Below, piece by piece: positions 1 through 10,353 of a stretch of 64,000 bases of DNA. This stretch comes from Flagellimonas spongiicola. GTDB lineage: Bacteria > Bacteroidota > Bacteroidia > Flavobacteriales > Flavobacteriaceae. Location: NCBI RefSeq assembly GCF_023502425.1, contig NZ_JAMFMA010000003.1:248001-312000 (forward strand). The letters run 5' to 3'. A model generated the notes under the pieces. It ran no database searches. It saw only the letters and a program-made list of their open reading frames with translations, and was not told where the DNA came from. Positions within the stretch are counted from its first letter, which is position 1. The number at the start of each line of letters is the position of its first letter. Made by a program: the position numbers and the translations under genes.

Positions 1-1686
1 TTATATAAGGCATTTGGTGCCAAGGCTGAAAATATTGCCATGCTTGACAGCAAGGGGGTAATACGAAGTGACCGCGCCAATTTGACCAAGGAGAAATTGG
101 AATTTGCTACAGATCGCAAAATTGACACCTTGGACGAAGCGCTCAAGGATGCCGATGTTTTTATTGGCCTTTCCATCGCCAATATCATGACACCCCAAAT
201 GCTGGAATCCATGGCCAAAAACCCTATTGTCTTTGCCATGGCCAATCCAGACCCTGAAATAGAATATAATTTGGCTTGCCAAACCAGAAAGGATATCATC
301 ATGGCGACCGGTCGTTCAGACCATCCAAATCAGGTGAATAATGTTTTGGGATTTCCATTTATTTTTAGGGGAGCTTTGGACGTTCGTGCTACAAAGATCA
401 ATGAAGAAATGAAAATGGCTGCGGTGAGGGCGTTGGCAGATTTAGCCCGTGAGCCAGTTCCAGAACAGGTCAATATTGCCTATGACGCCACTCGTTTGAC
501 CTTTGGGAAGGATTATATCATCCCAAAACCATTTGATCCAAGATTGATTACAAAAATTCCACCAGCTGTTGCAAAAGCGGCCATGGATAGTGGAGTGGCA
601 AAGTCACCCATAAAAGATTGGGCAAGGTATGAGGAAGAATTATACCAACGCTCTGGTAACGATAATAAAGTGGTTCGTTTGATGCATAATAGAGCTCGAA
701 TCAATCCAAAACGTATTGTGTTTGCCGAAGCCGAATTATTGGATGTGATGAAGGCTGCACAAATTGTTTATGAAGAGGGAATTGCCATTCCTATTCTTTT
801 AGGTAATCGTGAGATTATTGAAGGTCTTAAAAAGGATTTGGATTTTGATGCGGAAGTTGAAATTATAGACCCAAGATCAGAAGAAGCCAGTGAAGTGCGT
901 ACCAGGTATGCAATGAAACTATGGGAATCCCGAAAAAGAAAAGGTGAAACGCAATATAGTGCTCGGATAAACATGGGGAAACGAAATTATTTCGGTTCCA
1001 TGATGCTGTTGGAAGGTGATGCCGATGGCATGATTTCTGGCTATTCCAGAGCATACCCTAAAGTATTGAAGCCTGTTTTTGAGGTTTTGGGCAGGGCTAA
1101 AGGTGTGACCAATGCTTCAACCGTAAACATTATGATTACTGACCGTGGACCTTTGTTTTTGGCAGATACGTCCATAAATGTAGATCCAAATGCAGAAGAA
1201 TTGGCGGAAATTGCCCAGATGACCGCAAATGTGGCCAATACCTTCGGATTTAATCCAGTAATGGCCTTGTTGTCCTATGCAAATTATGGGTCTTCCAGTC
1301 ATCCTAATGCGCAAAAGGTAAGGGAGGCTGTCCGAATATTACATGAAACCAATCCCGATTTGGTCGTAGATGGTGAGATTCAAACGGATTTTGCCCTAGA
1401 TCAGGATTTATGTCATAACAATTTCCCATTTTCCAAATTAGCGGGTAAAAAGACCAATACATTGATTTTCCCAAATTTGGATTCTGCCAATATCACCTAT
1501 AAATTATTGAAAGGACTCCATAATGCGGAATCAATAGGGCCAATAATGGTTGGTTTAAGAAGATCAGCTCATATTTTACAATTGGGTGCCAGTGTTGATG
1601 AAATGGTGAATATGGCTGCTGTAGCTGTTATTGATGCCCAAGAAAGAGAGAAACGAAGATTGGCGCATATGCATGCTGAAGAGTAA
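1..1686 (+). CDS. maeB: NADP-dependent malic enzyme, C-terminal part (5' end outside window)
   Basis: The reading frame is open from base 1, so the visible 561 codons are the C-terminal part of a larger protein; MaeB proteins are usually about 760 residues. The first roughly 180 residues belong to the malic enzyme NAD-binding half (motifs FAMANPDPEI and ATGRSDHPNQVNNVLGFPF). The rest is the phosphate acetyltransferase-like domain found fused to large MaeB enzymes, which in that family is regulatory or structural rather than an active transacetylase. MaeB oxidatively decarboxylates malate to pyruvate with NADP in the cytoplasm. It lies 20 bp upstream of ruvA in the same direction. The missing N-terminus is a window effect, not a truncation. 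Confidence 0.93.
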   Translation, partial: LYKAFGAKAENIAMLDSKGVIRSDRANLTKEKLEFATDRKIDTLDEALKDADVFIGLSIANIMTPQMLESMAKNPIVFAMANPDPEIEYNLACQTRKDIIMATGRSDHPNQVNNVLGFPFIFRGALDVRATKINEEMKMAAVRALADLAREPVPEQVNIAYDATRLTFGKDYIIPKPFDPRLITKIPPAVAKAAMDSGVAKSPIKDWARYEEELYQRSGNDNKVVRLMHNRARINPKRIVFAEAELLDVMKAAQIVYEEGIAIPILLGNREIIEGLKKDLDFDAEVEIIDPRSEEASEVRTRYAMKLWESRKRKGETQYSARINMGKRNYFGSMMLLEGDADGMISGYSRAYPKVLKPVFEVLGRAKGVTNASTVNIMITDRGPLFLADTSINVDPNAEELAEIAQMTANVANTFGFNPVMALLSYANYGSSSHPNAQKVREAVRILHETNPDLVVDGEIQTDFALDQDLCHNNFPFSKLAGKKTNTLIFPNLDSANITYKLLKGLHNAESIGPIMVGLRRSAHILQLGASVDEMVNMAAVAVIDAQEREKRRLAHMHAEE

Positions 1687-1706
1687 CTTAGCAGAAAAGT
1701 AAAACC

Positions 1707-2288
1707 ATGATTACCCATCTTTCAGGAAAACTTGTTGAAAAGAACCCAACCTATGTAATTGTAGAATGCAATGGTGTTGGCTATTTTCTGAACATTTCAC
1801 TACATACGTTTTCCTTGTTGAAGGATGAGGAAAACATAAGACTTTTCACCCATCTACAGGTGAAAGAGGATTCACATACCCTATTCGGCTTTGTGGAAAA
1901 AGCCGAACGGGAGATTTTTCGACTTTTAATATCAGTTTCGGGCATTGGATCTAGCACGGCAAGAACAATGTTATCGTCTTTATCACCGACCCAAGTTCGG
2001 GATGCAATTGCCAATGGAGATGTCCCTTCCATACAGGCAATCAAGGGGATAGGAGCTAAAACTGCCCAGCGTGTCATTTTGGATTTAAAAGACAAGATTT
2101 TAAAAGTCTATGATATGGGTGAAGTTTCCCTTCAATCAAACAATACTAGCAAAGAAGAAGCGTTATCTGCTTTAGAGGTTCTCGGTTTTGTCCGTAGGCA
2201 GTCAGAAAAGGTTGTGGACAAGGTACTGGCCGAGGACACTACTTTAAGCGTTGAGGACATTATTAAACGAGCGCTGAAAAATTTGTAA
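1707..2288 (+). CDS. ruvA: Holliday junction branch migration protein RuvA
   Basis: This 193-residue protein matches RuvA in length and layout: an N-terminal OB-fold beginning MITHLSGKLVEKNPTYVIVE, a central region with two helix-hairpin-helix motifs (ISVSGIGSSTARTML and IQAIKGIGAKTAQRVILDLK), and a C-terminal three-helix domain of about 50 residues (EEALSALEVLGF onward). RuvA tetramers bind Holliday junctions and load the RuvB motor. It sits between maeB and sprA, only 5 bp before the sprA start codon. The ruvA-sprA order is a familiar one in Flavobacteriia, which supports both calls. Confidence 0.97.
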   Translation: MITHLSGKLVEKNPTYVIVECNGVGYFLNISLHTFSLLKDEENIRLFTHLQVKEDSHTLFGFVEKAEREIFRLLISVSGIGSSTARTMLSSLSPTQVRDAIANGDVPSIQAIKGIGAKTAQRVILDLKDKILKVYDMGEVSLQSNNTSKEEALSALEVLGFVRRQSEKVVDKVLAEDTTLSVEDIIKRALKNL

Positions 2289-2293
2289 CTAGT

Positions 2294-5200
2294 TTGAAAA
2301 GAGGGGCAAAACCGATACTTAAATCGATAAGATTTAGGTACTTTTTCTTTTTTATCTGTTTTCTAATCGCCGCCAATTCTTGGGGCCAGGAAACTACCGA
2401 GCAAGCGCAAGATTCCGTGAAAACGGGAGTTGCACTAGGTAGATTGATATTGGAAAATCCAGATAGCATTATTGCCAAGTACTCCTACGATCCAAAAACT
2501 GACCGATACATATACACCGAAAGTATTGGGGATTTTAATGTTTCCTATCCGATAATATTAACGCCAGATCAATACTTTGAGTTAGTGCGTAAAGAGCAAA
2601 TGAAATCCTATTTCAAGGAAAAGATTGATGCTTTTACCGGAAAAAAAGAAGGAAGCGAGGAAGCCCGTAAAAACCTATTGCCCAATTTTTATGTGAACAG
2701 TAGCTTTTTTGAATCCATTTTTGGTGGAAATACCATTGAAGTAATACCCCAAGGTTCTGTAGCTATGGATTTGGGAATCTTATGGCAAAAAAATGATAAC
2801 CCAGCCTTATCGCCAAGGAACAGGACCAACCTTTCATTTGATTTTGATCAGCGTATAAGTTTAAGTCTTTTAGGTAAAGTAGGTGAACGTTTACAAGTAA
2901 CGGCCAACTACGATACAGAGGCTACTTTTGATTTCCAGAACTTGGTAAAGTTGGATTACACGCCAACTGAAGATGATATTCTAAGAAAAATTGAGGTTGG
3001 TAATGTAAACATGCCACTAAACAGTTCCTTGATTACAGGTGCTCAGAGTCTATTTGGAGTAAAGACCCAATTGCAATTTGGAAAAACCACCGTAACAGCT
3101 GTCTTCTCAGAACAGCGATCACAAAACAATACTGTTGTGGCGCAAGGAGGTGGAACGCTTAATGAATTTGCCCTGACAGCCTTGGATTATGACGAAGACA
3201 AACACTTCTTCCTAGCACAATATTTTAGAGATAATTATGACCGAGCCTTGGAAAATTACCCCTTTATCCGGAGTGAAGTCCAAATAACCCGTCTTGAAGT
3301 TTGGGTGACCAATAGAAACCAGCAGACTTTGAATGTTAGGAACGTGGTGGCTATCCAAGATTTGGGAGAAGGAGAATTGAATCAGGATGGAAATCCGAAA
3401 ACACGAATAGGTTTAGCCGGTGGTGCCCCTGCCGGTTTCTTCAATGTGTTTGGCAACAACGCGCCACCACAAAACGGCGCTAACGATTTTGATCCAAACC
3501 AAATTGGAACCGGAGCACTTACCGATGCCATTCGAGATATCGCAACCGTAGAGCAAGGATTCAACATTCCAGGATATCAAGTGAATCAAGGATTTGATTA
3601 TGCAATTTTGGAAAATGCCCGAAAATTGGAACAAGGACGGGATTACCAGTTCGATACGCAGTTAGGGTATATTTCCTTGAACCAAAGATTGAGCAATGAT
3701 GAGGTTTTGGGCGTTGCTTTCCAGTATACCATCGGAGATCAGGTGTTCCAGGTTGGTGAATTTGCAAATGGAGGTGTTGATGCAACAACAGTTTCAGGAG
3801 GCGTTAATCCAATTATTGAGAACAATACGTTGATCCTAAAGTTGCTGAAAAGTAACATCACCAACGTGGACGATCCTATTTGGGATTTGATGATGAAGAA
3901 CATCTATGCAACTGGTGCTTTTCAATTAAGTCAGGAAGATTTTAAGCTAAATATTCTCTATTCGGACCCTACCCCAAGAAATTACATTACCCCAGTTGAC
4001 CCTAACCAAGGTTGGCCAACAGGATTGGAAGAAAGAATTCTTATTGATGTATTTAACTTGGACCGCTTGAATATTTATAATGATGTACAGCCCGGCGGTG
4101 ATGGTTTCTTCGACTATGTACCCGGAATTACTGTGGATACCCAAAGTGGTCGTATCATTTTCACCAAGGTGGAACCTTTCGGTGAATTCTTATTTGATCA
4201 ATTAGGTGGAGGTACATATGATGTAGAAAACGACCAAGGGTATAACCCCAACCAGCAACGCTATGTCTTCCGAAATATGTATGCCAAAACCAAGGCAGCT
4301 TCACTTCAGGATGCAGAAAAAAATAGATTCCAAATAAAAGGACGCTATAAATCTGAAGGAAATAATGGAATCCCAATTGGAGCTTTCAATGTTCCAAGGG
4401 GTTCTGTACGGGTAACAGCTGGAGGGCGACAATTGCAAGAAGGAATTGATTATACAGTGAATTATCAAGCCGGTACGGTTCAAATCTTAGACCCTAGTTT
4501 GGCGGCATCCAATACACCGATCAATATATCTGTTGAAAATAATGCAGTATTTGGGCAACAGACACGAAGATTCACGGGCGTAAATGTTGAGCATCAATTC
4601 AATGAAAATTTTGTTTTGGGTGGGACCATTCTCAATTTAAATGAGCGACCCTTGACCCAAAAATCCAATTTTGGGGTAGAACCTGTGAACAACACTATTT
4701 TTGGATTGAATGGTAATTTCAGTACCGAATTGCCTTTCTTGACGCGTTTAGCGAACAAATTACCGAACATAGATACCGATGTACCCTCTAATCTTTCCTT
4801 GCGTGGAGAGGTGGCATTCCTAAAACCAAATTCACCCAAGAATGCGGATTTCCAAGGAGAGACAACGACCTATTTGGATGATTTTGAAGGTGCGCAGGCG
4901 TTAATCGATATACGTTCCAGTTTGGGATGGACTTTGGCGAGTCCACCAGTGGAATTCTTGCAGGACAGAACCGATATTGATGTGGGTTATGAGCGTGCAA
5001 AAATGGCCTGGTATACCATCGACCCTATATTTTATACCAACCAAAGACCATCAGGAATATCAGATAATGATATTTCCTTGAATGAAACCCGGAGGGTGTT
5101 TATCAATGAGGTTTTTACAGAAACAGATATCGCCCAAGGGCAAACACAGGTTCAGGGTACGTTGGACATGGTGTACTATCCAAATGCAAAAGGTCCCTAC

Positions 5201-8200
5201 AATGCCAACCCAAATTTTGATGCAGAAGTACCCCAAGACAAATGGGCCGGTATCATGAGACCATTGAGTAGTACCAATTTTGAGCAGTCCAACGTGGAGT
5301 TTGTTCAGTTTTGGGTGCTTGATCCTTATGTGGATGGGCAAGCTATTGGAGCCAACTCGGGTGAATTGGTTATCAATTTGGGAAATATATCCGAGGACAT
5401 TCTTAAGGATGGTAGAAAGCAATACGAAAACGGGTTACCTGCAAGCACCAATAACGAAATTCCAAGGTCGACAATTTGGGGTCAAGTACCATCCACCCAA
5501 TCGCTGGTTTATGCTTTTGATGCTGATGAAAATAATAGAGCGCTTCAGGATGTTGGTTTTGATGGTTTCGATGATACCGAGGAAGCTGCTATTTACAATG
5601 GACCGGCGGAAGATCCCGCTTTGGACAATTATCAATACTACTTGAACAGGGAAGGTGGAATTTTAGAGCGATATTTTGACTTTAATAACCCTGACGGTAA
5701 CTCGCCTGTGGCCGTAACCAATACAAATCGAGGGTCAACAACTTTACCTGATGTAGAAGATATTGATCGCGATTTGACCATGAACACGGTAAACAGCTAT
5801 TATGAGTATCGCATCCAAATTAGACCCAACACTGCTATCAATGACCAATATGTAACGGATATTCGAGAAGGTCTTACCCCTGATCTTCCAAACGGCACAC
5901 AATTGAACAGAAGATGGATTCAGTATAAAATTCCTTTGAGCGATTTCACAGATGCTGTAGGTGGAATTACGGATTTCCGATCCATTAGTTTTATGCGGAT
6001 GTACATGACAGGATTCCAAGATGATATGGTGCTTCGTTTTGCTACCTTGGATTTGGTTCGCGGAGATTGGAGGAGTTACACCAATTCATTGCAGCCCGAT
6101 GTGGACAATGATCCTTCGGATGATGGAACCATTACAGATGTGAACACAGTGAACATTGAAGAGAACTTTGGTCGTCAGCCTATCCCGTATGTTTTGCCTC
6201 CTGGGGTGGTTCGTGAGCAATTGAACAATAACAACACCATTATAAGACAAAATGAGCAATCGCTTTCTTTTGTAGTGGAGAATTTGGAATCACGGGATTC
6301 TAGAGGGGTGTTTAAAAATGTAAACATTGATGTGAGGCAATATGAGCGTATTAAAATGTTCATGCACGCCGAAAAAATCCTAAATGGGGATTATTCAGAT
6401 GACGATACCCCATTGGTTGGTTTTTTAAGGATAGGTACAGATTTCTCAGAGAATTTTTATCAAATAGAACTTCCGCTTCAATTTACTCCCTTCAATGCTA
6501 CATCTGCTGAGGAAATCTGGCCAGAAGTAAATGAAATAGATATTGCACTTAGTGATTTGAACAAAGTGAAATCACGCGGTATAGCAGAACAATCTTTGAA
6601 CCAAATCAATTTTTATGAAATTGTGGATGGTGAGGCTGTTTTGGTAGATGAATTTGCGCCAAGAACCTTGGGTACGCTACGTATTGGAATACGTGGTAAT
6701 CCATCTTTAGGTAGTATCCGTGGTATGATGGTGGGGGTTAAGAATATTGATGATCTGCCTGCAAGAGGTGAGGTGTGGTTCAATGAATTACGTTTGGCCG
6801 GATTGGACAATAATGGCGGTTGGGCGGCAATAGCTGCATTAGATGCTAACATGGCCGATTTTGCAAATGTTACTGCCACAGGAAGCAAAAGTACCTCAGG
6901 TTTTGGTTCCATTGATCAAATGCCAAATGAACGCTCACGTGAAGATGCCATTTCCTATGATGTTGTGACCAATGTAAATGTGGGACAATTGCTGCCAAAG
7001 CAATGGGGAATCCAGATTCCATTCAATTATGGGATTTCCGAAACGCTGATTACACCAGAATTTGACCCGGTTTACGATGATCTTAAGTTGGATGATCGAA
7101 TTGCCGCCGCTACTACACAAGAAGAAGCAGAAACAATTAAAGAACAAGCAGAAGATTATACCAAACGAAGAAGCATCAACTTGATTGGTGTGCGGAAAAA
7201 TAGGGGGCCAGAGGCAAAGGAAAATTTCTTCGACGTAGAAAATTTCACGTTTAACTATTCCTACAATGAAACCAACCACAGGGATTTTGAAGTAGCTGAT
7301 TTACGGGATCAAAATGTGACCACAGGATTTGTGTACAATCATAATTTTAAACCTGCACCTGTTGCTCCGTTTGCCAAAAATGATTCCTTATTGACTGGGA
7401 AATACTGGCAATGGTTAAAAGACTTGAATTTCAATTTATTGCCTACAAGTGTTTCGGTAAACGCGAATTACAATCGCGCATTCAACCAACAACGCTTCCG
7501 TGATGTGTTGGAGCCAGGGGTTGATGCTTTGGAATTACCATTATTACAACAGCGCAACTACTTGTTCAACTGGCAATACACGCTTAACTACAGCATTACA
7601 AAATCCTTGCGGTTGAATTTGACCGCTTCCAATAACAACATTGTTAGAAATTATTTCAATTTAGATGACGATCCAGATTCAGGCATCAATGAAACTTTAG
7701 ATCTATGGGACGGTTTCTTCGATATTGGAGAGCCAAATAGGCATCAGCAGAACATGCAATTGAATTATGAATTGCCATTTGATAAATTCCCATTCTTGAA
7801 TTTTATCAACGCTCAATACAGTTACACCAGTAATTTTGATTGGCAACGCGGTGGTGACGCGTTGTTGGAAGTTGCAGGTGAGAACATCAATACGGTTCAA
7901 AATGCCAGTACCCATAACTTGACGGCCAACCTCGGCATGCAGCGCTTTTACGACTATATCGGACTCAAGAAACGAGATGGCAAGGTCACAGCTGCGCAGG
8001 CACAACAACGTAGAGATAAGGCAGGAAATCCAGCATCCGGTGACGAAGATCAAAAACCTTTAAAGAAAACGGGTAAAGGCTTCAATACGTTGGTTGATGT
8101 ATTGACCATGGTGAAACGTGTAAATGTCAACTACAGTAGAAATAGTGGAACCGTTTTGCCTGGATATACCCAGTCCATCGGATTTATTGGAACAGCAAGA

Positions 8201-9415
8201 CCAAGCTTGGGCTTTGTTTTCGGTAGTCAAGCGGATGTGCGTTATGAAGCTGCCCGGAATGGCTGGTTGACAACATTCCCAGAGTTCAATTCGCAGTTCA
8301 TGCAGAATACCAATCGCCAATTGAACATAACGGCAACGGCCCAGCCCACACAAGATTTGACAATTGACCTTACCGCTGATCGTTTGCTTACAAGAAGTTT
8401 ACAAGAAAACTACAGTCCTGAAGAATGGATCAATGAGCAGAATGGTTTGGTGAACGAGCTGAGCAATTTTAGTATTTCAACGGTTATGATCGGAACTATT
8501 TTCAACAAGAGTGATGAGTTCGATTCCAAAACCTTTGAGCAATTCAAAGCGAACCGAATTACCATTGCCAATAGGTTGGTTTCGGATCGTGGGCAGGATC
8601 CTGGACCACTTGATGAAGACGGTTTTCCGCAGCGCTATGGCAAAACCCAGCAGGAGGTTCTATTACCTGCCTTCTTTGCAGCATATACGGGACAAGATGT
8701 AAATAGAGTGAACTTGGATGTTTACCGCGAAATCCCAATACCAAACTGGAATGTAAAATATACCGGTTTGATGAAAAATCGTTGGTTTAAAAAGAAGTTC
8801 AAGCGTTTTTCATTGACTCATGGGTATAGAGCATCTTACAGTGTCAACTCCATCCAAAGTAATTTAGAGCGTCAAAACAATCAGTTTGATCCAGAAACGG
8901 AAGACCTGTTGCCGGAAAACATTATTAATAATGTGGTGTTGACGGATCAGTTTAATCCATTGATTCGTGTTGATTTTGAAATGAAGAATTCCTTCAGTCT
9001 TTTGGCAGAGGTGCGAACAGATAGGGTGTTGACTTTGAGTTTCGACAATAATTTGATGACGGAAATCAACGGTAAGGAATATACTTTAGGCTTGGGTTAT
9101 CGATTCAAAGATGTGAAGTTTGTAACCAATATTGGTGGAGAGCGAACGCGCTTGAAGGGTGACTTGAATCTAAAGGCAGATCTCTCGTTGCGTGACAATA
9201 TCACCATTATCAGGAATTTGGACATAGATAACAATCAGATTACATCAGGACAGAAATTGGCGTCATTGAAGTTCACTGCTGACTATGCCTTGAGCAAGAG
9301 TTTGAACGCCCTGTTCTTCTATGATCATTCCTTTTCCAAATTCGCCGTATCCACAGCATTTCCACAGACCACAATCAATGCTGGGTTCACCTTGCGTTAC
9401 AATTTCGGAAACTAA
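2294..9415 (+). CDS. sprA: SprA, outer-membrane translocon of the type IX secretion system
   Basis: At 2373 residues this has the size expected of SprA (Sov in Porphyromonas), the very large outer-membrane barrel through which type IX cargo crosses. A signal peptide is evident (basic start, hydrophobic run FFFFICFLIAANSWG, then a mature end near QETTEQ). The rest is rich in beta-strand and Asn/Asp loops, and the protein ends in aromatic strands finishing LRYNFGN, typical of a barrel closure. No ATG precedes the signal peptide; the only plausible start is TTG at 2294, five bases after the ruvA stop. SprA is needed for secretion of adhesins such as the repeat protein at 39031 and for gliding. 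The family assignment is firm; the start codon is inferred. Confidence 0.96.
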   Translation: MKRGAKPILKSIRFRYFFFFICFLIAANSWGQETTEQAQDSVKTGVALGRLILENPDSIIAKYSYDPKTDRYIYTESIGDFNVSYPIILTPDQYFELVRKEQMKSYFKEKIDAFTGKKEGSEEARKNLLPNFYVNSSFFESIFGGNTIEVIPQGSVAMDLGILWQKNDNPALSPRNRTNLSFDFDQRISLSLLGKVGERLQVTANYDTEATFDFQNLVKLDYTPTEDDILRKIEVGNVNMPLNSSLITGAQSLFGVKTQLQFGKTTVTAVFSEQRSQNNTVVAQGGGTLNEFALTALDYDEDKHFFLAQYFRDNYDRALENYPFIRSEVQITRLEVWVTNRNQQTLNVRNVVAIQDLGEGELNQDGNPKTRIGLAGGAPAGFFNVFGNNAPPQNGANDFDPNQIGTGALTDAIRDIATVEQGFNIPGYQVNQGFDYAILENARKLEQGRDYQFDTQLGYISLNQRLSNDEVLGVAFQYTIGDQVFQVGEFANGGVDATTVSGGVNPIIENNTLILKLLKSNITNVDDPIWDLMMKNIYATGAFQLSQEDFKLNILYSDPTPRNYITPVDPNQGWPTGLEERILIDVFNLDRLNIYNDVQPGGDGFFDYVPGITVDTQSGRIIFTKVEPFGEFLFDQLGGGTYDVENDQGYNPNQQRYVFRNMYAKTKAASLQDAEKNRFQIKGRYKSEGNNGIPIGAFNVPRGSVRVTAGGRQLQEGIDYTVNYQAGTVQILDPSLAASNTPINISVENNAVFGQQTRRFTGVNVEHQFNENFVLGGTILNLNERPLTQKSNFGVEPVNNTIFGLNGNFSTELPFLTRLANKLPNIDTDVPSNLSLRGEVAFLKPNSPKNADFQGETTTYLDDFEGAQALIDIRSSLGWTLASPPVEFLQDRTDIDVGYERAKMAWYTIDPIFYTNQRPSGISDNDISLNETRRVFINEVFTETDIAQGQTQVQGTLDMVYYPNAKGPYNANPNFDAEVPQDKWAGIMRPLSSTNFEQSNVEFVQFWVLDPYVDGQAIGANSGELVINLGNISEDILKDGRKQYENGLPASTNNEIPRSTIWGQVPSTQSLVYAFDADENNRALQDVGFDGFDDTEEAAIYNGPAEDPALDNYQYYLNREGGILERYFDFNNPDGNSPVAVTNTNRGSTTLPDVEDIDRDLTMNTVNSYYEYRIQIRPNTAINDQYVTDIREGLTPDLPNGTQLNRRWIQYKIPLSDFTDAVGGITDFRSISFMRMYMTGFQDDMVLRFATLDLVRGDWRSYTNSLQPDVDNDPSDDGTITDVNTVNIEENFGRQPIPYVLPPGVVREQLNNNNTIIRQNEQSLSFVVENLESRDSRGVFKNVNIDVRQYERIKMFMHAEKILNGDYSDDDTPLVGFLRIGTDFSENFYQIELPLQFTPFNATSAEEIWPEVNEIDIALSDLNKVKSRGIAEQSLNQINFYEIVDGEAVLVDEFAPRTLGTLRIGIRGNPSLGSIRGMMVGVKNIDDLPARGEVWFNELRLAGLDNNGGWAAIAALDANMADFANVTATGSKSTSGFGSIDQMPNERSREDAISYDVVTNVNVGQLLPKQWGIQIPFNYGISETLITPEFDPVYDDLKLDDRIAAATTQEEAETIKEQAEDYTKRRSINLIGVRKNRGPEAKENFFDVENFTFNYSYNETNHRDFEVADLRDQNVTTGFVYNHNFKPAPVAPFAKNDSLLTGKYWQWLKDLNFNLLPTSVSVNANYNRAFNQQRFRDVLEPGVDALELPLLQQRNYLFNWQYTLNYSITKSLRLNLTASNNNIVRNYFNLDDDPDSGINETLDLWDGFFDIGEPNRHQQNMQLNYELPFDKFPFLNFINAQYSYTSNFDWQRGGDALLEVAGENINTVQNASTHNLTANLGMQRFYDYIGLKKRDGKVTAAQAQQRRDKAGNPASGDEDQKPLKKTGKGFNTLVDVLTMVKRVNVNYSRNSGTVLPGYTQSIGFIGTARPSLGFVFGSQADVRYEAARNGWLTTFPEFNSQFMQNTNRQLNITATAQPTQDLTIDLTADRLLTRSLQENYSPEEWINEQNGLVNELSNFSISTVMIGTIFNKSDEFDSKTFEQFKANRITIANRLVSDRGQDPGPLDEDGFPQRYGKTQQEVLLPAFFAAYTGQDVNRVNLDVYREIPIPNWNVKYTGLMKNRWFKKKFKRFSLTHGYRASYSVNSIQSNLERQNNQFDPETEDLLPENIINNVVLTDQFNPLIRVDFEMKNSFSLLAEVRTDRVLTLSFDNNLMTEINGKEYTLGLGYRFKDVKFVTNIGGERTRLKGDLNLKADLSLRDNITIIRNLDIDNNQITSGQKLASLKFTADYALSKSLNALFFYDHSFSKFAVSTAFPQTTINAGFTLRYNFGN

Positions 9416-9471
9416 TGTTTAGCGTCTTGGGAATCATTTTTCCAACCATTTATTAATGTTGTAAATAATTC

Positions 9472-9502
9472 TTGAAAAGCAAAAGCTGATCCGTTACATT
9501 TG
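9472..9502 (+). promoter_or_regulatory. Bacteroidota-type promoter of gcvH
   Basis: TTG at 9472-9474, 20 bases, then TACATTTG at 9495-9502. This fits the TTG / TAnnTTTG consensus known from Flavobacterium and Bacteroides. Transcription would start about 7 bases downstream, giving a leader of roughly 15-20 bases before the gcvH ATG at 9527. Confidence 0.7.
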
Positions 9503-9526
9503 TCATCTGACTAAATCAAATAGACA

Positions 9527-9907
9527 ATGAACATACCAGCAGAATTAAAGTACACCAAAGACCACGAATGGATTAAAATTGACGGGGATGTTGCCACCGT
9601 TGGAATTACCGATTTTGCCCAGGGAGAACTTGGCGATATTGTTTATGTGGAAGTTGAGACTTTGGATGAAACATTGGATAGGGAAGAAGTTTTCGGTACT
9701 GTTGAAGCCGTTAAGACCGTTTCTGACTTATTTTTACCTTTGAGCGGTGAGATCGTTGAATTTAATGAAGCGCTAGAAGATGAGCCAGAAAAAGTCAATT
9801 CTGATCCTTACGGTGAAGGTTGGATGATCAAAATCAAGATCAGCGATGCATCAGAAATTGATGACTTAATGAGCGATGAAGATTACAAAGCATTGATTGG
9901 TGCTTAA
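9527..9907 (+). CDS. gcvH: Glycine cleavage system protein H
   Basis: This 126-residue protein is the lipoyl carrier of the glycine cleavage complex, shuttling the aminomethyl group between the P, T and L proteins in the cytoplasm. The lipoyl-attachment segment GTVEAVKTVSD is intact with Lys63 as the modified residue, and the N-terminal signature KYTKDHEWIK is typical. Length equals the family norm. It has its own promoter and its stop overlaps the start region of the downstream VanZ-like gene, so the two are probably co-transcribed; no functional link between them is evident. Confidence 0.97.
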   Translation: MNIPAELKYTKDHEWIKIDGDVATVGITDFAQGELGDIVYVEVETLDETLDREEVFGTVEAVKTVSDLFLPLSGEIVEFNEALEDEPEKVNSDPYGEGWMIKIKISDASEIDDLMSDEDYKALIGA

Positions 9908-10301
9908 AAAATATATATTTACCATACTTTTTATAGGCTGGGTAATGTTGATAACATTTCTCAGCTTATTTTCTTTTCCAGATGTTGGGCCGGACACAGA
10001 TGAAATTCCACATTTGGACAAAGCTGCCCATTTTGTGTTTTATTTTGTCTTTGCCATTGCTGCCTGTCTTATGATTCGGGAAAGAAGTAATTGGAAAATT
10101 GCAATGAAGAATGGAATAAGATTCAGTCTTATTGCGGCTATATTATATGGTATAATAATTGAGGTTCTACAAAATACATTTACCCAGGACCGTATGGCCG
10201 AAACCGGGGATGTTATAGCGAATACCTTGGGGGCATTCGCAGGAGTTCTCTTAATTAAATGGTATTTTTCTAAAGAAAGGCCGTTAAAATGGAAATTTTA
10301 A
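9900..10301 (+). CDS. VanZ-like family membrane protein
   Basis: About 133 residues with four predicted membrane segments: near the N-terminus (IFTILFIGWVMLITFLSLF), around residues 40-60 after the conserved HLDKAAHFVFYF segment, a third over SLIAAILYGIIIEVLQ, and a fourth near the C-terminus (NTLGAFAGVLLIKWYF). The pattern E-x-x-Q near TFTQDRMAETGDVIANTLGA is characteristic of VanZ-like proteins. Some VanZ proteins affect glycopeptide resistance, but the role of the widespread small forms is unknown. The start is not an ATG: TTG at 9897 and GTG at 9900 are adjacent, and both overlap the gcvH stop, suggesting translational coupling. GTG is chosen here, with low certainty between the two. Confidence 0.85.
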   Translation: MLKKYIFTILFIGWVMLITFLSLFSFPDVGPDTDEIPHLDKAAHFVFYFVFAIAACLMIRERSNWKIAMKNGIRFSLIAAILYGIIIEVLQNTFTQDRMAETGDVIANTLGAFAGVLLIKWYFSKERPLKWKF

Positions 10302-10353
10302 TTGTTTATTTCATCAATTAATAATTAAATTAGCAAACACTAAATTCAGAACG

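Noticed and set aside
1..39. The first ATG of the malic enzyme frame is at 40, suggesting a start there.
   Set aside because: The frame is open to base 1 and the visible protein begins inside the NAD-binding half, so the gene begins before the window.
2294..2296. TTG start of sprA might mean a truncated or frameshifted gene.
   Set aside because: The signal peptide follows at once, the length is normal and the start is 5 bases after ruvA, so a non-ATG start is enough to explain it.
5280..5645. A 121-codon open frame on the plus strand inside sprA.
   Set aside because: It is in another frame of a firmly identified gene and has no recognisable features; a shadow.
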